Of a stretch of 64,000 nucleotides of DNA, positions 35,913 through 45,801 are shown in pieces; positions within the stretch are counted from its first letter, which is position 1; each line of letters opens with the position of its first letter. Made by a program: the position numbers and the translations under genes. Under the pieces are notes generated by a model. The model had not been told where the DNA came from. It did not search any database and was given only the letters and a program-made list of their open reading frames with translations. Origin of the DNA: Ruegeria meonggei (GTDB lineage Bacteria; Pseudomonadota; Alphaproteobacteria; Rhodobacterales; Rhodobacteraceae); the NCBI RefSeq assembly GCF_900172215.1, contig NZ_FWFP01000005.1:124001-188000 (forward strand). The letters are read 5' to 3'.

Positions 35913-36637
35913 CCCCGGCACCTGACCTGATCGTCAAAGGCAAAGCCTCGATCGATGGCGCAACACTGTTCGCACCGTTGACCCTGACCCTTGGGGCGGG
36001 GCAGTGGACGTGTCTGTTGGGCGGGTCGGGTGTTGGAAAAACCACGGTGCTGCGGTTGATTGCCGGGCTAAACACCGGCGCGGTTTTCACCGGTGAGATT
36101 ATGGCCAGTGACGGCCAGCCCGTGACTGAACGGGTCGCCTATATGGCGCAGGATGATCTGTTGCTGCCCTGGGCCACAGTGGCGCAGAATGTCTCGCTGG
36201 GCGCGCGCCTGCGGGGGGAAAAGCCCGATCTGGCCCGCCGCGACCGTCTGATCGAACGAATGCGGTTGCAGGAGCATTTGGGCAAAAAACCGTCCGAGCT
36301 GTCCGGCGGCCAACGGCAACGGGTGGCTTTGGCTCGCACGTTGATGGAAGACCGCCCCATCGTGCTGTTGGATGAGCCGTTTTCAGCGCTGGATGCCCGT
36401 ACCCGGGCCGATATGCAGGATCTGGCCGCCGAGGCGTTGCAAGGCCGTACCGTTCTGTTGGTGACCCATGATCCGGGCGAGGCCGCACGTCTGGGCCAGT
36501 CCATCACTGTCATGACCCAGCACGGGTTGACGCCCTGCAATCCGCCACATGCGCCAGCGCCGCGTCATGTGGACGATTTGGAGACATTGGCAACACAGGG
36601 CGCGTTGCTGCGTATGCTGCGCGAGGGCGCGGCATGA
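35909..36637 (+). CDS. thiZ: ABC transporter ATP-binding protein (ThiZ-like)
   Basis: The 242-residue ATPase has Walker A GGSGVGKTT, signature LSGGQRQR, and Walker B with catalytic Glu in IVLLDEPFSALDA. It resembles nitrate/taurine-type importers, the class that includes ThiXYZ. It starts at a GTG overlapping the tenA stop and ends overlapping the permease start, so it is coupled to both. Confidence 0.9.
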   Translation: MTPAPDLIVKGKASIDGATLFAPLTLTLGAGQWTCLLGGSGVGKTTVLRLIAGLNTGAVFTGEIMASDGQPVTERVAYMAQDDLLLPWATVAQNVSLGARLRGEKPDLARRDRLIERMRLQEHLGKKPSELSGGQRQRVALARTLMEDRPIVLLDEPFSALDARTRADMQDLAAEALQGRTVLLVTHDPGEAARLGQSITVMTQHGLTPCNPPHAPAPRHVDDLETLATQGALLRMLREGAA

Positions 36638-37368
36638 AGTACCTCTCGGCCCTTGCTGCCACGATCTTTGCGCTGGCGATCTGGCAGGCGATCGTTTCCC
36701 TGACCGGCCTGCCAAAGTTTATCCTGCCGGGGCCCGCGCTGGTGGCTGAGACCTGGTGGCAGAACCGTTGGCTGATTGCCGAACATACCTGGATCACCGC
36801 GATTGAGGTGGTGATCGGGCTGGCGTTTGGCACGATCCTGGGTGTGATCACCGCGTTGCAACTGGCCAATTCCCGGGCCGCGCGGGTGTTGGTGCAGCCG
36901 ATGCTTGTGTTCACGCAGGCGCTGCCGGTTTTTGCACTGGCCCCGCTGCTGACCCTGTGGCTGGGCTATGGGTTGTGGTCCAAGGTGGCGATGGCCGTGC
37001 TGATCATCTATTTCCCGATCACCTCGTCCTTTTTTGACGGGTTGATGCGCACACCGTCGGGCTATCTTGATCTGGCACGTACGATGCAGGCCAGCCCACG
37101 CGCGGTGTTGTGGCATATCCGAATTCCGGCTGCTTTGCCCTCGCTGGCGTCGGGGATGCGGCTGGCTGCGGTCTATGCACCCATTGGGGCGGTCATCGGT
37201 GAGTGGGTCGGCTCCTCGCAAGGATTGGGGTATCTGATGTTGCTGGCCAACGGTCGCGCCAAGACGGACCTGATGTTTGCGGCCATGCTGACACTTGGTG
37301 TGTTTTCCATCGTGCTGCACATGATCATTCGCCGCGCCACGGCACGCATGGCCGGTGAGATGCGTTAA
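36634..37368 (+). CDS. thiX: ABC transporter permease (ThiX-like)
   Basis: The 244-residue membrane protein has about six helices and an EAA loop (ARTMQASPRAVLWHIRIPAALPS) that docks the ATPase. It belongs to the SsuC/TauC-type importer permeases. It is the last gene of the riboswitch-controlled operon; radC follows after 35 bp without a visible terminator and may be read through. Confidence 0.9.
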   Translation: MKYLSALAATIFALAIWQAIVSLTGLPKFILPGPALVAETWWQNRWLIAEHTWITAIEVVIGLAFGTILGVITALQLANSRAARVLVQPMLVFTQALPVFALAPLLTLWLGYGLWSKVAMAVLIIYFPITSSFFDGLMRTPSGYLDLARTMQASPRAVLWHIRIPAALPSLASGMRLAAVYAPIGAVIGEWVGSSQGLGYLMLLANGRAKTDLMFAAMLTLGVFSIVLHMIIRRATARMAGEMR

Positions 37369-37403
37369 CCTTTCAGAAACCGATTCTGGACCACTCTGGA
37401 GGC

Positions 37404-38159
37404 ATGACACAGGATGCCTTTGCCGAAGCCCCGATGTTGTTTGAAACAGATGAAGCCCCGGTGCAGCCGCTGCCTTCAGGCCGCCTGCCGTCTTACATAA
37501 AGGATCACCGCAAACGCCTGCGGGAAAGGTTCATGTCCGGCGGATCGGCCGCGATGCCGGATTACGAGCTGTTGGAGCTGGTTCTGTTTCGCTCAATTCC
37601 TCGGCAGGATGTGAAACCCTTGGCGCGGGCGTTGATGGATACGTTTGGTGATTTCAACCGCGTGCTGACCGCGCCCGAAGACCGGTTGCGCCAGATCAAG
37701 GGCGTCGGCGATACCGTCATCACCGACCTGAAAATCCTTGAGGCATGCGCCCACCGGATGGCCCGTGCACGGGTGATGCAACGGCATGTGATCTCGGGCT
37801 GGGACGCGCTGTTGGACTACTGCCACACCACAATGGCGCATCGCGAGACAGAACAATTCCGGGTGTTCTACCTGGATCGGAAAAATGTACTGATCGCGGA
37901 CGAGGAGCAGGCCAAGGGCACCGTCGACCACGTGCCTGTCTACCCGCGCGAGGTTGCAAAACGGGCGCTGGAATTGAACGCATCGGCCCTAATTGTGGTG
38001 CATAACCACCCTTCGGGTGATCCGACCCCGTCGCAGTCGGATATCGATATGACCAACCGCATTCAGGACGCATGCGTGGCGCTGGGCCTGACCCTGCACG
38101 ACCATTTGATCATCGGCAAATCGAACGAGCTGAGCTTTCGGGCCGAAGGCTATCTGTAG
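37404..38159 (+). CDS. radC: RadC family protein (JAB/MPN domain)
   Basis: The N-terminal part carries a helix-hairpin-helix region (LRQIKGVGDTVITDLK). The C-terminal JAB domain has the metal site in VVHNHPSGDPTPSQSDID, where HxH and the distal Asp are intact, together with the upstream Glu of ELVLF-type spacing. RadC is named for DNA repair, but its biochemical role is unsettled. At 251 residues it is slightly longer than E. coli RadC. It ends 3 bp before the convergent PstS-OmpA gene. Confidence 0.92.
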   Translation: MTQDAFAEAPMLFETDEAPVQPLPSGRLPSYIKDHRKRLRERFMSGGSAAMPDYELLELVLFRSIPRQDVKPLARALMDTFGDFNRVLTAPEDRLRQIKGVGDTVITDLKILEACAHRMARARVMQRHVISGWDALLDYCHTTMAHRETEQFRVFYLDRKNVLIADEEQAKGTVDHVPVYPREVAKRALELNASALIVVHNHPSGDPTPSQSDIDMTNRIQDACVALGLTLHDHLIIGKSNELSFRAEGYL

Positions 38160-38162
38160 ACG

Positions 38163-39719
38163 TTACTGAACCCAGACCTCGACCCGGCGATTTACCTTGC
38201 GACCCCAATCGGTGTCGTCGCAGGCCATCGGCATCGCCTCACCAAAGGCATCGACCTCAAGCTCTACACTGTCGGGAATGGCGGTTTCGACAGAGGACAG
38301 CACCGCATTGCGCACGGTCTTAGCCCGCAAAAGCGCGATCCGGGCATTGGCCGCGGCAGGACCATCGCCGTCGCTGAACCCGATAAAGACCAGTTTGCGC
38401 GCATCCAGCGTGCCGGCCTCAAGCTGCTGCGCCAACTGGCGGATGTTTGAACGCGACTGCGCATCTGGCCGGGATGAGCCTGCCTCGAACCGGAAGGACA
38501 AAGACAGGCGCGCCATGGGCCGCAACGTGTCGATCATGCGTTGCAGCTCTTCTAGACCCACCTCGGCACCGCCCGCGGCCACCGCATTGGCCAGACGATC
38601 CCCCTGCAATCCAAGGCGCATGGCCTCTGGGGCCTGATCCACAAACCCCGCATCGCGGATCGCCATCTGGGCATCCTCGCTTTGGGTATAGGCCAGGAAC
38701 TGCCTTGCAATGCGCGGCAGGCGACGGTCGGGCAAGTACAGGAACATAGGCGAGGTCAGCGGGTAATCCTCGGTTTTGATCGATTGGCGCGTCGCGACCA
38801 GCGCATGGCCGCAGCCACCCGTCAGAGGCAAGGCACGCGCTGTTTCGGCCTCTGCTTTACTGGCGATTCCGATGCCAAAGGGGTCTTTGGCCACGGCGCG
38901 AACCAAATCACCACTGTTGTGATGGCGAATTGTCCCATCGGCCAAAGTGGCATTGGCCGGGCCAAGTAGTTGATCCTCGAACCCTTGTGCCAACCCTGAT
39001 CCGACATCGGGCAGATGCAGCGCAATCGGCGCGTCCGGGCCGCCAAGGTCCGACCAATTCGCAATCGCGCCGGAAAACACCCGAACCAGATCGGTGGGAG
39101 AGATCTGCCGCACCGGATTGTCCCGCGCCACAACGGGCACCAGAGCATCCAGTGCCACCACGCGGGACCGGCGCACATCGGTCAGATCACCCAAACCGGC
39201 GGTTTCGGCAGTCATTTGTTCTGACGGGCGAATTTCACGCAGGGCCATGACGATATCAGCCTGATCCGCGGTTAGATCGGCAAAGCCTTGGCCGGTGTTG
39301 CTGACATCAAAAATAAACCGGCCCAGAGGCGCATCCCGACCAGCCTGATGCAGCGCATAGGTTTGGCTTTTGGCGTCGATGTGTGGCTCTGAGATGGACA
39401 GCCCTTCATGGTCAGCAAACCCCATCAGAAGGGCGGGCAGAACGGCCTCGGCCATGGCGGACGCGCCCGAGAACCGAATCTCGGCCACGAAATCGGTCAG
39501 GCTGGGGCAGGCCGGGCCGTCACAGGTGACACCGGACCCGTCGACGGTCAATTCACCGAACTGGGTGTCGACGCGATAGAATTCACCATCAAAGCCAAGC
39601 AGAGTGCCGGTGACTTCGACTTTGCCGTCATGGGATGTCAGCGTGATGTCCTGCGCCTGCGCGCCGGATGCAAGGATCACGAAAAACAGTGCAGCGGACG
39701 CCGCACGAAAGAATGTCAT
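38163..39719 (-). CDS. PstS-like binding domain fused to OmpA C-terminal domain
   Basis: The 518-residue protein has a signal peptide ending ASGAQA (about residue 22). A small N-terminal domain (about 25-75, TLTSHDGKVEV) precedes a phosphate-binding-type domain (about 80-370) containing RFSGASAMAEAVLPAL and LVRVFSGAIANWSDLGG, the latter very typical of PstS. Residues from about 395 form an OmpA-like peptidoglycan-binding domain (FIGFSDGDG, NARIALLRAKTVRNA, KVNRRVEVWV). It may hold a periplasmic ligand sensor near the wall. No pst permease genes are nearby, so transport is doubtful. Confidence 0.85.
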   Translation of the reverse strand: MTFFRAASAALFFVILASGAQAQDITLTSHDGKVEVTGTLLGFDGEFYRVDTQFGELTVDGSGVTCDGPACPSLTDFVAEIRFSGASAMAEAVLPALLMGFADHEGLSISEPHIDAKSQTYALHQAGRDAPLGRFIFDVSNTGQGFADLTADQADIVMALREIRPSEQMTAETAGLGDLTDVRRSRVVALDALVPVVARDNPVRQISPTDLVRVFSGAIANWSDLGGPDAPIALHLPDVGSGLAQGFEDQLLGPANATLADGTIRHHNSGDLVRAVAKDPFGIGIASKAEAETARALPLTGGCGHALVATRQSIKTEDYPLTSPMFLYLPDRRLPRIARQFLAYTQSEDAQMAIRDAGFVDQAPEAMRLGLQGDRLANAVAAGGAEVGLEELQRMIDTLRPMARLSLSFRFEAGSSRPDAQSRSNIRQLAQQLEAGTLDARKLVFIGFSDGDGPAAANARIALLRAKTVRNAVLSSVETAIPDSVELEVDAFGEAMPMACDDTDWGRKVNRRVEVWVQ

Positions 39720-39743
39720 AAGAGTGTCGAGCCTGCCTGCGGA

Positions 39744-40670
39744 TTACTTTGCCGCGATTGTCAGGTCTTGGAACAGATTATTCAACACCAGAAACTCACC
39801 GGTCCGCGAACAATCGGGAATGTTCAACGTCAAATCGTGCGAGCGCAGCTTCCGATCACCACGCAGCTCCAGCGATTGCACGCTCAGGTCACGACCACAG
39901 TTCTCGGCTGTCACTTCGGCTTCGACCGTTACTTCGATCGATCCTGCCTCGGACGCCCGGCCAGCGGGGAATGAGTACACTTGCAGGTTGCGGGCATCAG
40001 TAAGACCGGCCTGACCCAAATGCACAACGCTGCCTATGCCTTGCGTTTCCGGATTCGCTGAAACGTGGCCATTGCTGCCGTAACTGGCGCCAAATTCCAG
40101 CGCGTGAATCTGCAAATCGGTCTGACCCTGCCATTGCAAAGCGATGCGCGCGTAATGGCCCATGTCAGGGATATGAGTGGTGGCAACGGTACCTTGCTTG
40201 TTTTCAAGCGAGATCAGGAAAATTGCATATTCCGACAAGGCGGGAATGGTCAGGTCCAGTGTCCCGCTTGCATCTGTGTGCTGGGTCACGGTCAGGCCGC
40301 TGTGATGGATTTCTACCCGTTCATCTGCATAGCAAGGTGCTTTGACAATCAGCCGTGCCGTGGCTCCGGGCATTGCATGGGCCCGGGCACTTAAACTGCA
40401 GTTGGCATGGTCAGAGGGGGCTGACTGGCTAGGCTGCAGGGTTCGTCGCGCAGGTTCGGTGACGGCATCCGTACGATAGGCAGACGGCGAGGAGGTCAGA
40501 ACAATTCCGTCCAGCCCGGGCATCACCGAGGTTTGCGCCACGGTGGCAGCCGCGACTTCAGCATGCGCGGCGTTACGCTGCGCAGTTGATCCATTTTGCA
40601 TCAGGTAACCGATAGCCAGAGCACACACGACTGTGCCTCCGGTGGTTACGTAGTTCTTTATTACAAACAA
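39744..40670 (-). CDS. Membrane-anchored protein of unknown function
   Basis: I do not recognise a family. I chose a TTG start at 40670 because GGGGAGGG (complement of 40675-40682) lies directly upstream; the frame extends to 40703. The 308-residue product would have one N-terminal hydrophobic segment (about residues 8-26, TTGGTVVCALAIGYLM). The remainder is a secreted, beta-rich region with four or five Cys, including DHANCSLSA and NIPDCSRTG, compatible with disulfide bonds. It lies 100 bp downstream of secA on the same strand and 24 bp before the PstS-OmpA gene, so envelope location is likely. Confidence 0.65.
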   Translation of the reverse strand: MFVIKNYVTTGGTVVCALAIGYLMQNGSTAQRNAAHAEVAAATVAQTSVMPGLDGIVLTSSPSAYRTDAVTEPARRTLQPSQSAPSDHANCSLSARAHAMPGATARLIVKAPCYADERVEIHHSGLTVTQHTDASGTLDLTIPALSEYAIFLISLENKQGTVATTHIPDMGHYARIALQWQGQTDLQIHALEFGASYGSNGHVSANPETQGIGSVVHLGQAGLTDARNLQVYSFPAGRASEAGSIEVTVEAEVTAENCGRDLSVQSLELRGDRKLRSHDLTLNIPDCSRTGEFLVLNNLFQDLTIAAK

Positions 40671-40770
40671 GACACCCTCCCCAGTTGAAGGAGCGAGTCG
40701 CACATTGTCCCTGAAACACGGCCAATATGTGGCCGTGCAGCGGACTCATTGTGTCTGAACTACGGTGACG

Positions 40771-43488
40771 TCAGGTCAGGCGGCCATGGCAATGTTTGAA
40801 TTTCTTGCCGGATCCACAAGGGCATCTGTCGTTGCGTGACGGGTTGCCCCAGGTGGCTGGATCATCCTCGACAAAGCCGGGGCGCGGATCACCGGAGGCT
40901 TCAGCCTCGGCCACTGCTTCGGCCTGATTGGTGGCCTGTTCAACTGATTGTTGTGCCTGTGCACGCTGGGCAGCCATCTGTGCCAGCATTTCCTTTTGTT
41001 CTTCTTCGGTCAGCGGGCGGACGCGCGACAATTGCTGGGTCACGGTTTCACGCAGGCTGTCGAGCATGGATTCAAACAGCTGGAAGCTTTCGTTTTTGTA
41101 TTCGTTCAGCGGATCGCGCTGGGCGTACCCACGGAAACCAACGACGGAACGCAGATGTTCCAGCGTCAGCAGGTGCTCGCGCCATTTGCCATCAATGGTC
41201 TGCAGCAGAACCTGCTTTTCGATGTTGCGCATGTTCTCGGGGCCAAAGGCCACGGCTTTCTGCGCCATCATCTCATCGGCCGCTTTCACCAGACGCTCGC
41301 GGACCTGTTCGTCATCCACGCCCTCTTCGGCGGCCCAGTCCTGAACCGGTGCGTCGATTGTCAGCTTGTCCTTGACCGCCTCGTGCAAACCATCGGTGTC
41401 CCATTGGTCGGCATAGGATTTCGGCGGCATGTGTTCGTCGATCAGGTCGTCGATCACCTGTTCGCGCATGTCCGAGACGATCTCGGACAGGTCGTCAGTC
41501 GACATGATCTCGCGCCGCTGGCTGAACACCACTTTCCGCTGATCATTCATCACGTCGTCGAATTTCAGAACGTTCTTACGCATGTCAAAGTTGCGACCTT
41601 CGACCTTGGATTGCGCGCGCTCCAGCGACTTGTTCACCCAAGGGTGGACGATGGCCTCACCTTCTTTCATGCCCAGGGTGGTCAGAACTTTGTCCAACCG
41701 TTCCGAGCCGAAGATGCGCATCAGGTCGTCTTCGAGGCTCAGGTAAAACACGGTGCGGCCCGGATCACCCTGACGGCCGGACCGGCCCCGCAGCTGGTTG
41801 TCGATACGGCGGCTCTCGTGCCGTTCGGACGCCATGACATACAGCCCACCGGCAGCCAGGACCTTTTCCTTTTCTTCGGCATGGCGCGCTTCTTCCGAGG
41901 CGCGCAGTTGGGCCGGGTCGGCCTCGGGGTTTTCGGCCAGCGCCTGCAGAACCTTCATTTCCACATTGCCGCCCAGCTGAATATCAGTACCGCGACCGGC
42001 CATGTTGGTGGCGATGGTCACCGCGCCATACCGACCGGCATCAGCGACGATCTGCGCCTCTTGCTCGTGCTGACGGGCGTTCAGAACGTTATGTTCGATA
42101 CCTTCCTTGGTCAGCAACTGGCTGAGCAGTTCGGATTTCTCGATCGAGGTGGTGCCCAGCAGAACCGGTTGGCCCTTTGCCTGCGCTTCCTTGGTCTCTT
42201 CGATCATAGCGCCGTATTTTTCACCAGCGGTACGAAAGACCTGATCGTCTTCGTCCAGACGGGCAATCGGCTTGTTGGTCGGAACTTCAACCACGCCCAG
42301 ACCGTAGATTTCGGCGAATTCCTCGGCCTCGGTCAGCGCGGTGCCGGTCATGCCGCCCAGCTTGTCATACAGGCGGAAATAGTTCTGGAAGGTCACGCTG
42401 GCCAGCGTCACGTTCTCGGGCTGGATCTGCACGCTTTCCTTGGCTTCGATGGCCTGATGCAGACCCTCGGACAGGCGGCGGCCAGGCATCATGCGGCCGG
42501 TAAACTCGTCGATCAGCACCACGTTGCCATCACGGACGATGTAATCTTTGTCGCGCGTGAACAGTTTATGCGCGCGCAGACCCTGGTTGACGTGATGCAC
42601 CACTGTGGTGCTTTCGGGATCATACAGCGAATGTCCCTCGGGGATCAGGCCTGCAGCGATGAGCTGCTGTTCCAGAAACTCGTTGCCCTCATCGGTGAAG
42701 GTCACGCCGCGGGCTTTCTCGTCCAGCGTAAAGTGATCATCGCCCAGTGACGGGATCATTGCGTCAATCGCCGTATACAGGTCTGACCGATCTTCGGACG
42801 GCCCAGAGATGATCAGCGGCGTCCGTGCCTCATCAATTAGGATCGAGTCAACCTCGTCCACAATCGCGAAATTGTGGTGCTTTTGGTAGATCTCGGCCAG
42901 ATCGGCCTTCATGTTGTCGCGCAGATAGTCAAAACCCAGCTCGTTATTGGTGGCATAGGTGATGTCGCAGCCATAGGCGGCTTTTTTCTCGGCATCAGGC
43001 TGGCCTGACCAAATCACGCCAGTGGTCATGCCGACAGATGCAAACACCTTGCCCATCCAGTCCGAGTCGCGCTTGGCTAGGTATTCGTTCACCGTTACCA
43101 CATGCACGCCCTTGCCGGTCAGCGCGTTCAGATAGGCGGGGAAAGTGGCGACCAGGGTCTTGCCCTCACCGGTTTTCATTTCCGAGATGTTGCCTTGATG
43201 CAGGAACGCCCCACCCATCAGCTGCACGTCAAAGGCACGCAAACCCAGCGCGCGCTTGGCGCCTTCGCGAACGTTGGCAAAAGCTTCGGGCAGCAGGGCA
43301 TCCAGGGCCTCGCCATCCAGTGCACGTTTGCGCAGCTCGGCGGTTTTTTCGATCAGGCCTTCATCCGACAGTTTTTCGAACTCCGGCTCCAGCGCGTTGA
43401 TCTGTTCGACCAGCGGTCGGGTCGCCTTGATCTTGCGGTCGTTCGGTGTTCCGAACACCTTTTTGGCAAGCGTTCCGAGTCCCAGCAT
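40771..43488 (-). CDS. secA: Preprotein translocase ATPase SecA
   Basis: SecA drives post-translational export through SecYEG. I use the ATG at 43488 ([13 protein letters not shown]), giving 905 residues. Helicase-like motifs are intact: [11 protein letters not shown] (Walker A), [21 protein letters not shown] in part as DEVDSIL, and [13 protein letters not shown]. The C-terminal zinc site [14 protein letters not shown] that binds SecB and phospholipid is present after an acidic linker. It is divergent from a parvulin gene, sharing the 176-bp gap 43489-43664, which shows no other gene. Confidence 0.98.
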   Translation of the reverse strand: MLGLGTLAKKVFGTPNDRKIKATRPLVEQINALEPEFEKLSDEGLIEKTAELRKRALDGEALDALLPEAFANVREGAKRALGLRAFDVQLMGGAFLHQGNISEMKTGEGKTLVATFPAYLNALTGKGVHVVTVNEYLAKRDSDWMGKVFASVGMTTGVIWSGQPDAEKKAAYGCDITYATNNELGFDYLRDNMKADLAEIYQKHHNFAIVDEVDSILIDEARTPLIISGPSEDRSDLYTAIDAMIPSLGDDHFTLDEKARGVTFTDEGNEFLEQQLIAAGLIPEGHSLYDPESTTVVHHVNQGLRAHKLFTRDKDYIVRDGNVVLIDEFTGRMMPGRRLSEGLHQAIEAKESVQIQPENVTLASVTFQNYFRLYDKLGGMTGTALTEAEEFAEIYGLGVVEVPTNKPIARLDEDDQVFRTAGEKYGAMIEETKEAQAKGQPVLLGTTSIEKSELLSQLLTKEGIEHNVLNARQHEQEAQIVADAGRYGAVTIATNMAGRGTDIQLGGNVEMKVLQALAENPEADPAQLRASEEARHAEEKEKVLAAGGLYVMASERHESRRIDNQLRGRSGRQGDPGRTVFYLSLEDDLMRIFGSERLDKVLTTLGMKEGEAIVHPWVNKSLERAQSKVEGRNFDMRKNVLKFDDVMNDQRKVVFSQRREIMSTDDLSEIVSDMREQVIDDLIDEHMPPKSYADQWDTDGLHEAVKDKLTIDAPVQDWAAEEGVDDEQVRERLVKAADEMMAQKAVAFGPENMRNIEKQVLLQTIDGKWREHLLTLEHLRSVVGFRGYAQRDPLNEYKNESFQLFESMLDSLRETVTQQLSRVRPLTEEEQKEMLAQMAAQRAQAQQSVEQATNQAEAVAEAEASGDPRPGFVEDDPATWGNPSRNDRCPCGSGKKFKHCHGRLT

Positions 43489-43664
43489 GTTCACTCCAGC
43501 GGATCTGTTCTTGTCTTGGTTGCGACAGGCTTGCCCACCTTGCGCGCAACCCATAGATACGGGGGGTGAAAGGCGGCCCTGTCCAAGGCTTCAAAGCGAT
43601 GTAAGCGGCAGGTCCCAGAGTGTCAACGCCACGCCCTGTCGCGGCAAAGAAATAGGAAGATTCC

Positions 43665-44513
43665 ATGCCCAAAGGCCTCACTTTTCTGCCAACGCTGGCG
43701 CTTGCCGCCGTGATGGCCCTGCCATTGGCTGCTGAAACCAAGCCCGACGCGTCGACCGTGGTGGCCCGTGTAAACGGCGATGAGATCACATTGGGTCACG
43801 TTATCGCCACAGTGGCGACCTTGCCGCCGCAATATCAGCAGGTCGAAGATGACGTTTTGTACGATTTCATCATCGAGCAGCTGATCCAGCAGCAATTGCT
43901 GGGGCAGGAACAGGACAATCTGACCAAGTTGAATGCGCTGGCGCTGGAAAACGAATCCCGTTCTTTGCGGGCCGTGCAGACAGTGAACGCGCTGGTCGGT
44001 GACGCCGTGACCGATGACGCCATTCAAGCAGCCTATGATGCACAGTTCGCCGAATTCCAGGGCGCGGATGAATACAACGCCAGCCACATTCTTGTGGAAA
44101 GCGAAGAAGAAGCAAACGAGATCAAGGCGCAGCTGGATGATGGTGCTGATTTCGCCGAGATGGCCAAAGAGAAATCGACCGGCCCATCGGGTCCCAATGG
44201 CGGTGAGCTGGGCTGGTTCGGCGCAGGCCGCATGGTGCCCGAGTTCGAGACCGCCGTTATCGGTCTGGAAAAGGATCAGGTGTCTGATCCGGTGAAAACA
44301 CAGTTTGGCTGGCATGTGATCGTCCTGAACGACAAACGCAAAAGCGAAGCGCCTGCGCTGGACAGTGTGCGCGAAGAGCTGGCCCAGACCCTTCAGCAAG
44401 AGGCCATTCAGACCCGCATTGATGAGCTGACGCAACAGGCCCAGATCGAGCGCCCAGCACCCGAGGGCCTGACCCCGGACGTTGTGCGCCAGTTGGACCT
44501 GATTCAGGAGTAA
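43665..44513 (+). CDS. Parvulin-type peptidyl-prolyl isomerase, secreted
   Basis: The N-terminus has a signal peptide (MPKGLTFLPTLALAAVMALPLAA). A SurA-like helical segment follows, and then a parvulin domain with ASHILVESEEEA, GPNGGELGWFGAGRMVPEF and FGWHVIVL. The 282-residue length fits PrsA/PpiC periplasmic foldases. It assists folding of exported proteins, which suits its place opposite secA. argJ starts 6 bp downstream, so the two are probably one transcript. Confidence 0.9.
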   Translation: MPKGLTFLPTLALAAVMALPLAAETKPDASTVVARVNGDEITLGHVIATVATLPPQYQQVEDDVLYDFIIEQLIQQQLLGQEQDNLTKLNALALENESRSLRAVQTVNALVGDAVTDDAIQAAYDAQFAEFQGADEYNASHILVESEEEANEIKAQLDDGADFAEMAKEKSTGPSGPNGGELGWFGAGRMVPEFETAVIGLEKDQVSDPVKTQFGWHVIVLNDKRKSEAPALDSVREELAQTLQQEAIQTRIDELTQQAQIERPAPEGLTPDVVRQLDLIQE

Positions 44514-44519
44514 TCCCGC

Positions 44520-45746
44520 GTGGCGAAGATCACCAAAGTCTCACCGCTGGCGCCAGTGGCGTTTCCCGAATTGCCCGCGATTGACGGTGTGCGTTTTGCC
44601 ACCGTCGAGGCGAGCGTGCGCTATCAGGGGCGCACCGATGTGATGCTGGCGGTGCTGGACCCCGGCACATCTGTGGCTGGGGTCTTTACCCGCTCGGCCA
44701 CCCGTGCGGCCCCGGTACTGGACTGTCAGGACAAGGTCGGCGGGGCCAATGACGGGCCCGCGGCGATCCTTGTGAACTCGGGCAATGCCAACGCGTTCAC
44801 CGGACATTACGGGCAAAGCTCAGTGACCGAACTAACGCAGGCCGTGGCAACAGCAACCGGTGTTGACGTCGGGCGCGTCTTTACCTCATCAACCGGGGTG
44901 ATTGGCGAGCCTTTGCCGCATGAGCGTATCGTGGCCCAGCTTGAGGTGTTGAAATCGGGCCTCAGCCGTCATGCGATCGAAGACGCGGCGCGGGCGATCA
45001 TGACCACGGACACCTTCCCGAAAGGGGCCAGCGCGCAGGTTGAGATTAACGGCAAAACAGTCTCTATCGCGGGGATTGCCAAAGGATCGGGCATGATCGC
45101 GCCGGATATGGCGACGATGCTGGTTTACATCTTCACCGACGCACAGGTCGCCCAACCCGCGTTGCAGGCCATGCTGGGCACACAAGCTGATCGGACGTTC
45201 AACTGCATCACCGTCGACAGCGACACGTCGACTTCGGACACGCTGCTTTTGTGTGCGACTGGGGCATCCGGCGTGGATGCCACCTGCAATGACGCGTTTG
45301 CCCGGGCGCTGGAAGGCGTGATGCTGGATTTGGCGCATCAGGTGGTGCGCGACGGCGAGGGTGCAACGAAATTCGTGGAAATCCGCGTGACTGGTGCAGT
45401 CTCAGATATTGACGCCAAGGTGCACGGTTTGGCTGTTGCCAATTCACCGCTGGTGAAAACGGCCATTGCCGGCGAGGATCCAAACTGGGGACGTGTGGTC
45501 ATGGCTATTGGCAAATCCGGCGCCGCTGCAGATCGCGACCTGCTGAGTATTTCCTTCGGCGATATTCTTGTGGCCGAAAAAGGCTGGGTCAGCCCGGATT
45601 ATCGCGAAGAAGACGCCGCTGCATATATGAAAGGCCAGGACCTGGTGATTGCAGTTGATCTGGGGCTGGGCGATGGAAAATCGACTGTCTGGACCTGCGA
45701 TCTGACCCATGGGTATATCGAGATCAACGCGGATTATCGCTCGTGA
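44520..45746 (+). CDS. argJ: Bifunctional glutamate N-acetyltransferase / N-acetylglutamate synthase
   Basis: ArgJ moves acetyl from N-acetylornithine to glutamate in the recycling arginine pathway. The autocleavage motif KGSGMIAPDMATML is intact; the Thr becomes the N-terminal nucleophile of the beta chain. The start GTG at 44520 and 408 residues are typical, and the C-terminus HGYIEINADYRS matches the family. The stop overlaps a short GTG-initiated ORF that leads to mutT. Confidence 0.96.
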   Translation: MAKITKVSPLAPVAFPELPAIDGVRFATVEASVRYQGRTDVMLAVLDPGTSVAGVFTRSATRAAPVLDCQDKVGGANDGPAAILVNSGNANAFTGHYGQSSVTELTQAVATATGVDVGRVFTSSTGVIGEPLPHERIVAQLEVLKSGLSRHAIEDAARAIMTTDTFPKGASAQVEINGKTVSIAGIAKGSGMIAPDMATMLVYIFTDAQVAQPALQAMLGTQADRTFNCITVDSDTSTSDTLLLCATGASGVDATCNDAFARALEGVMLDLAHQVVRDGEGATKFVEIRVTGAVSDIDAKVHGLAVANSPLVKTAIAGEDPNWGRVVMAIGKSGAAADRDLLSISFGDILVAEKGWVSPDYREEDAAAYMKGQDLVIAVDLGLGDGKSTVWTCDLTHGYIEINADYRS

Positions 45747-45799
45747 AACTGAAACAACTCCGGCAAATGTGGAACCCGGTTTTGCGTCCGGGGTTGTGA
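45743..45799 (+). CDS. Possible 18-codon leader or remnant ORF between argJ and mutT
   Basis: A GTG at 45743 overlaps the argJ stop (GTGA) and opens an 18-residue frame, VKLKQLRQMWNPVLRPGL, that ends 2 bp before the mutT ATG. It could couple mutT translation to argJ, or be the decayed edge of a lost gene. No homology is visible. It may also be chance. Confidence 0.2.
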   Translation: MKLKQLRQMWNPVLRPGL

Positions 45800-45801
45800 C
45801 C

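Noticed and set aside
40948-42750. A 600-codon open frame on the plus strand
   Set aside because: It lies wholly opposite secA, whose motifs and length are unmistakable.
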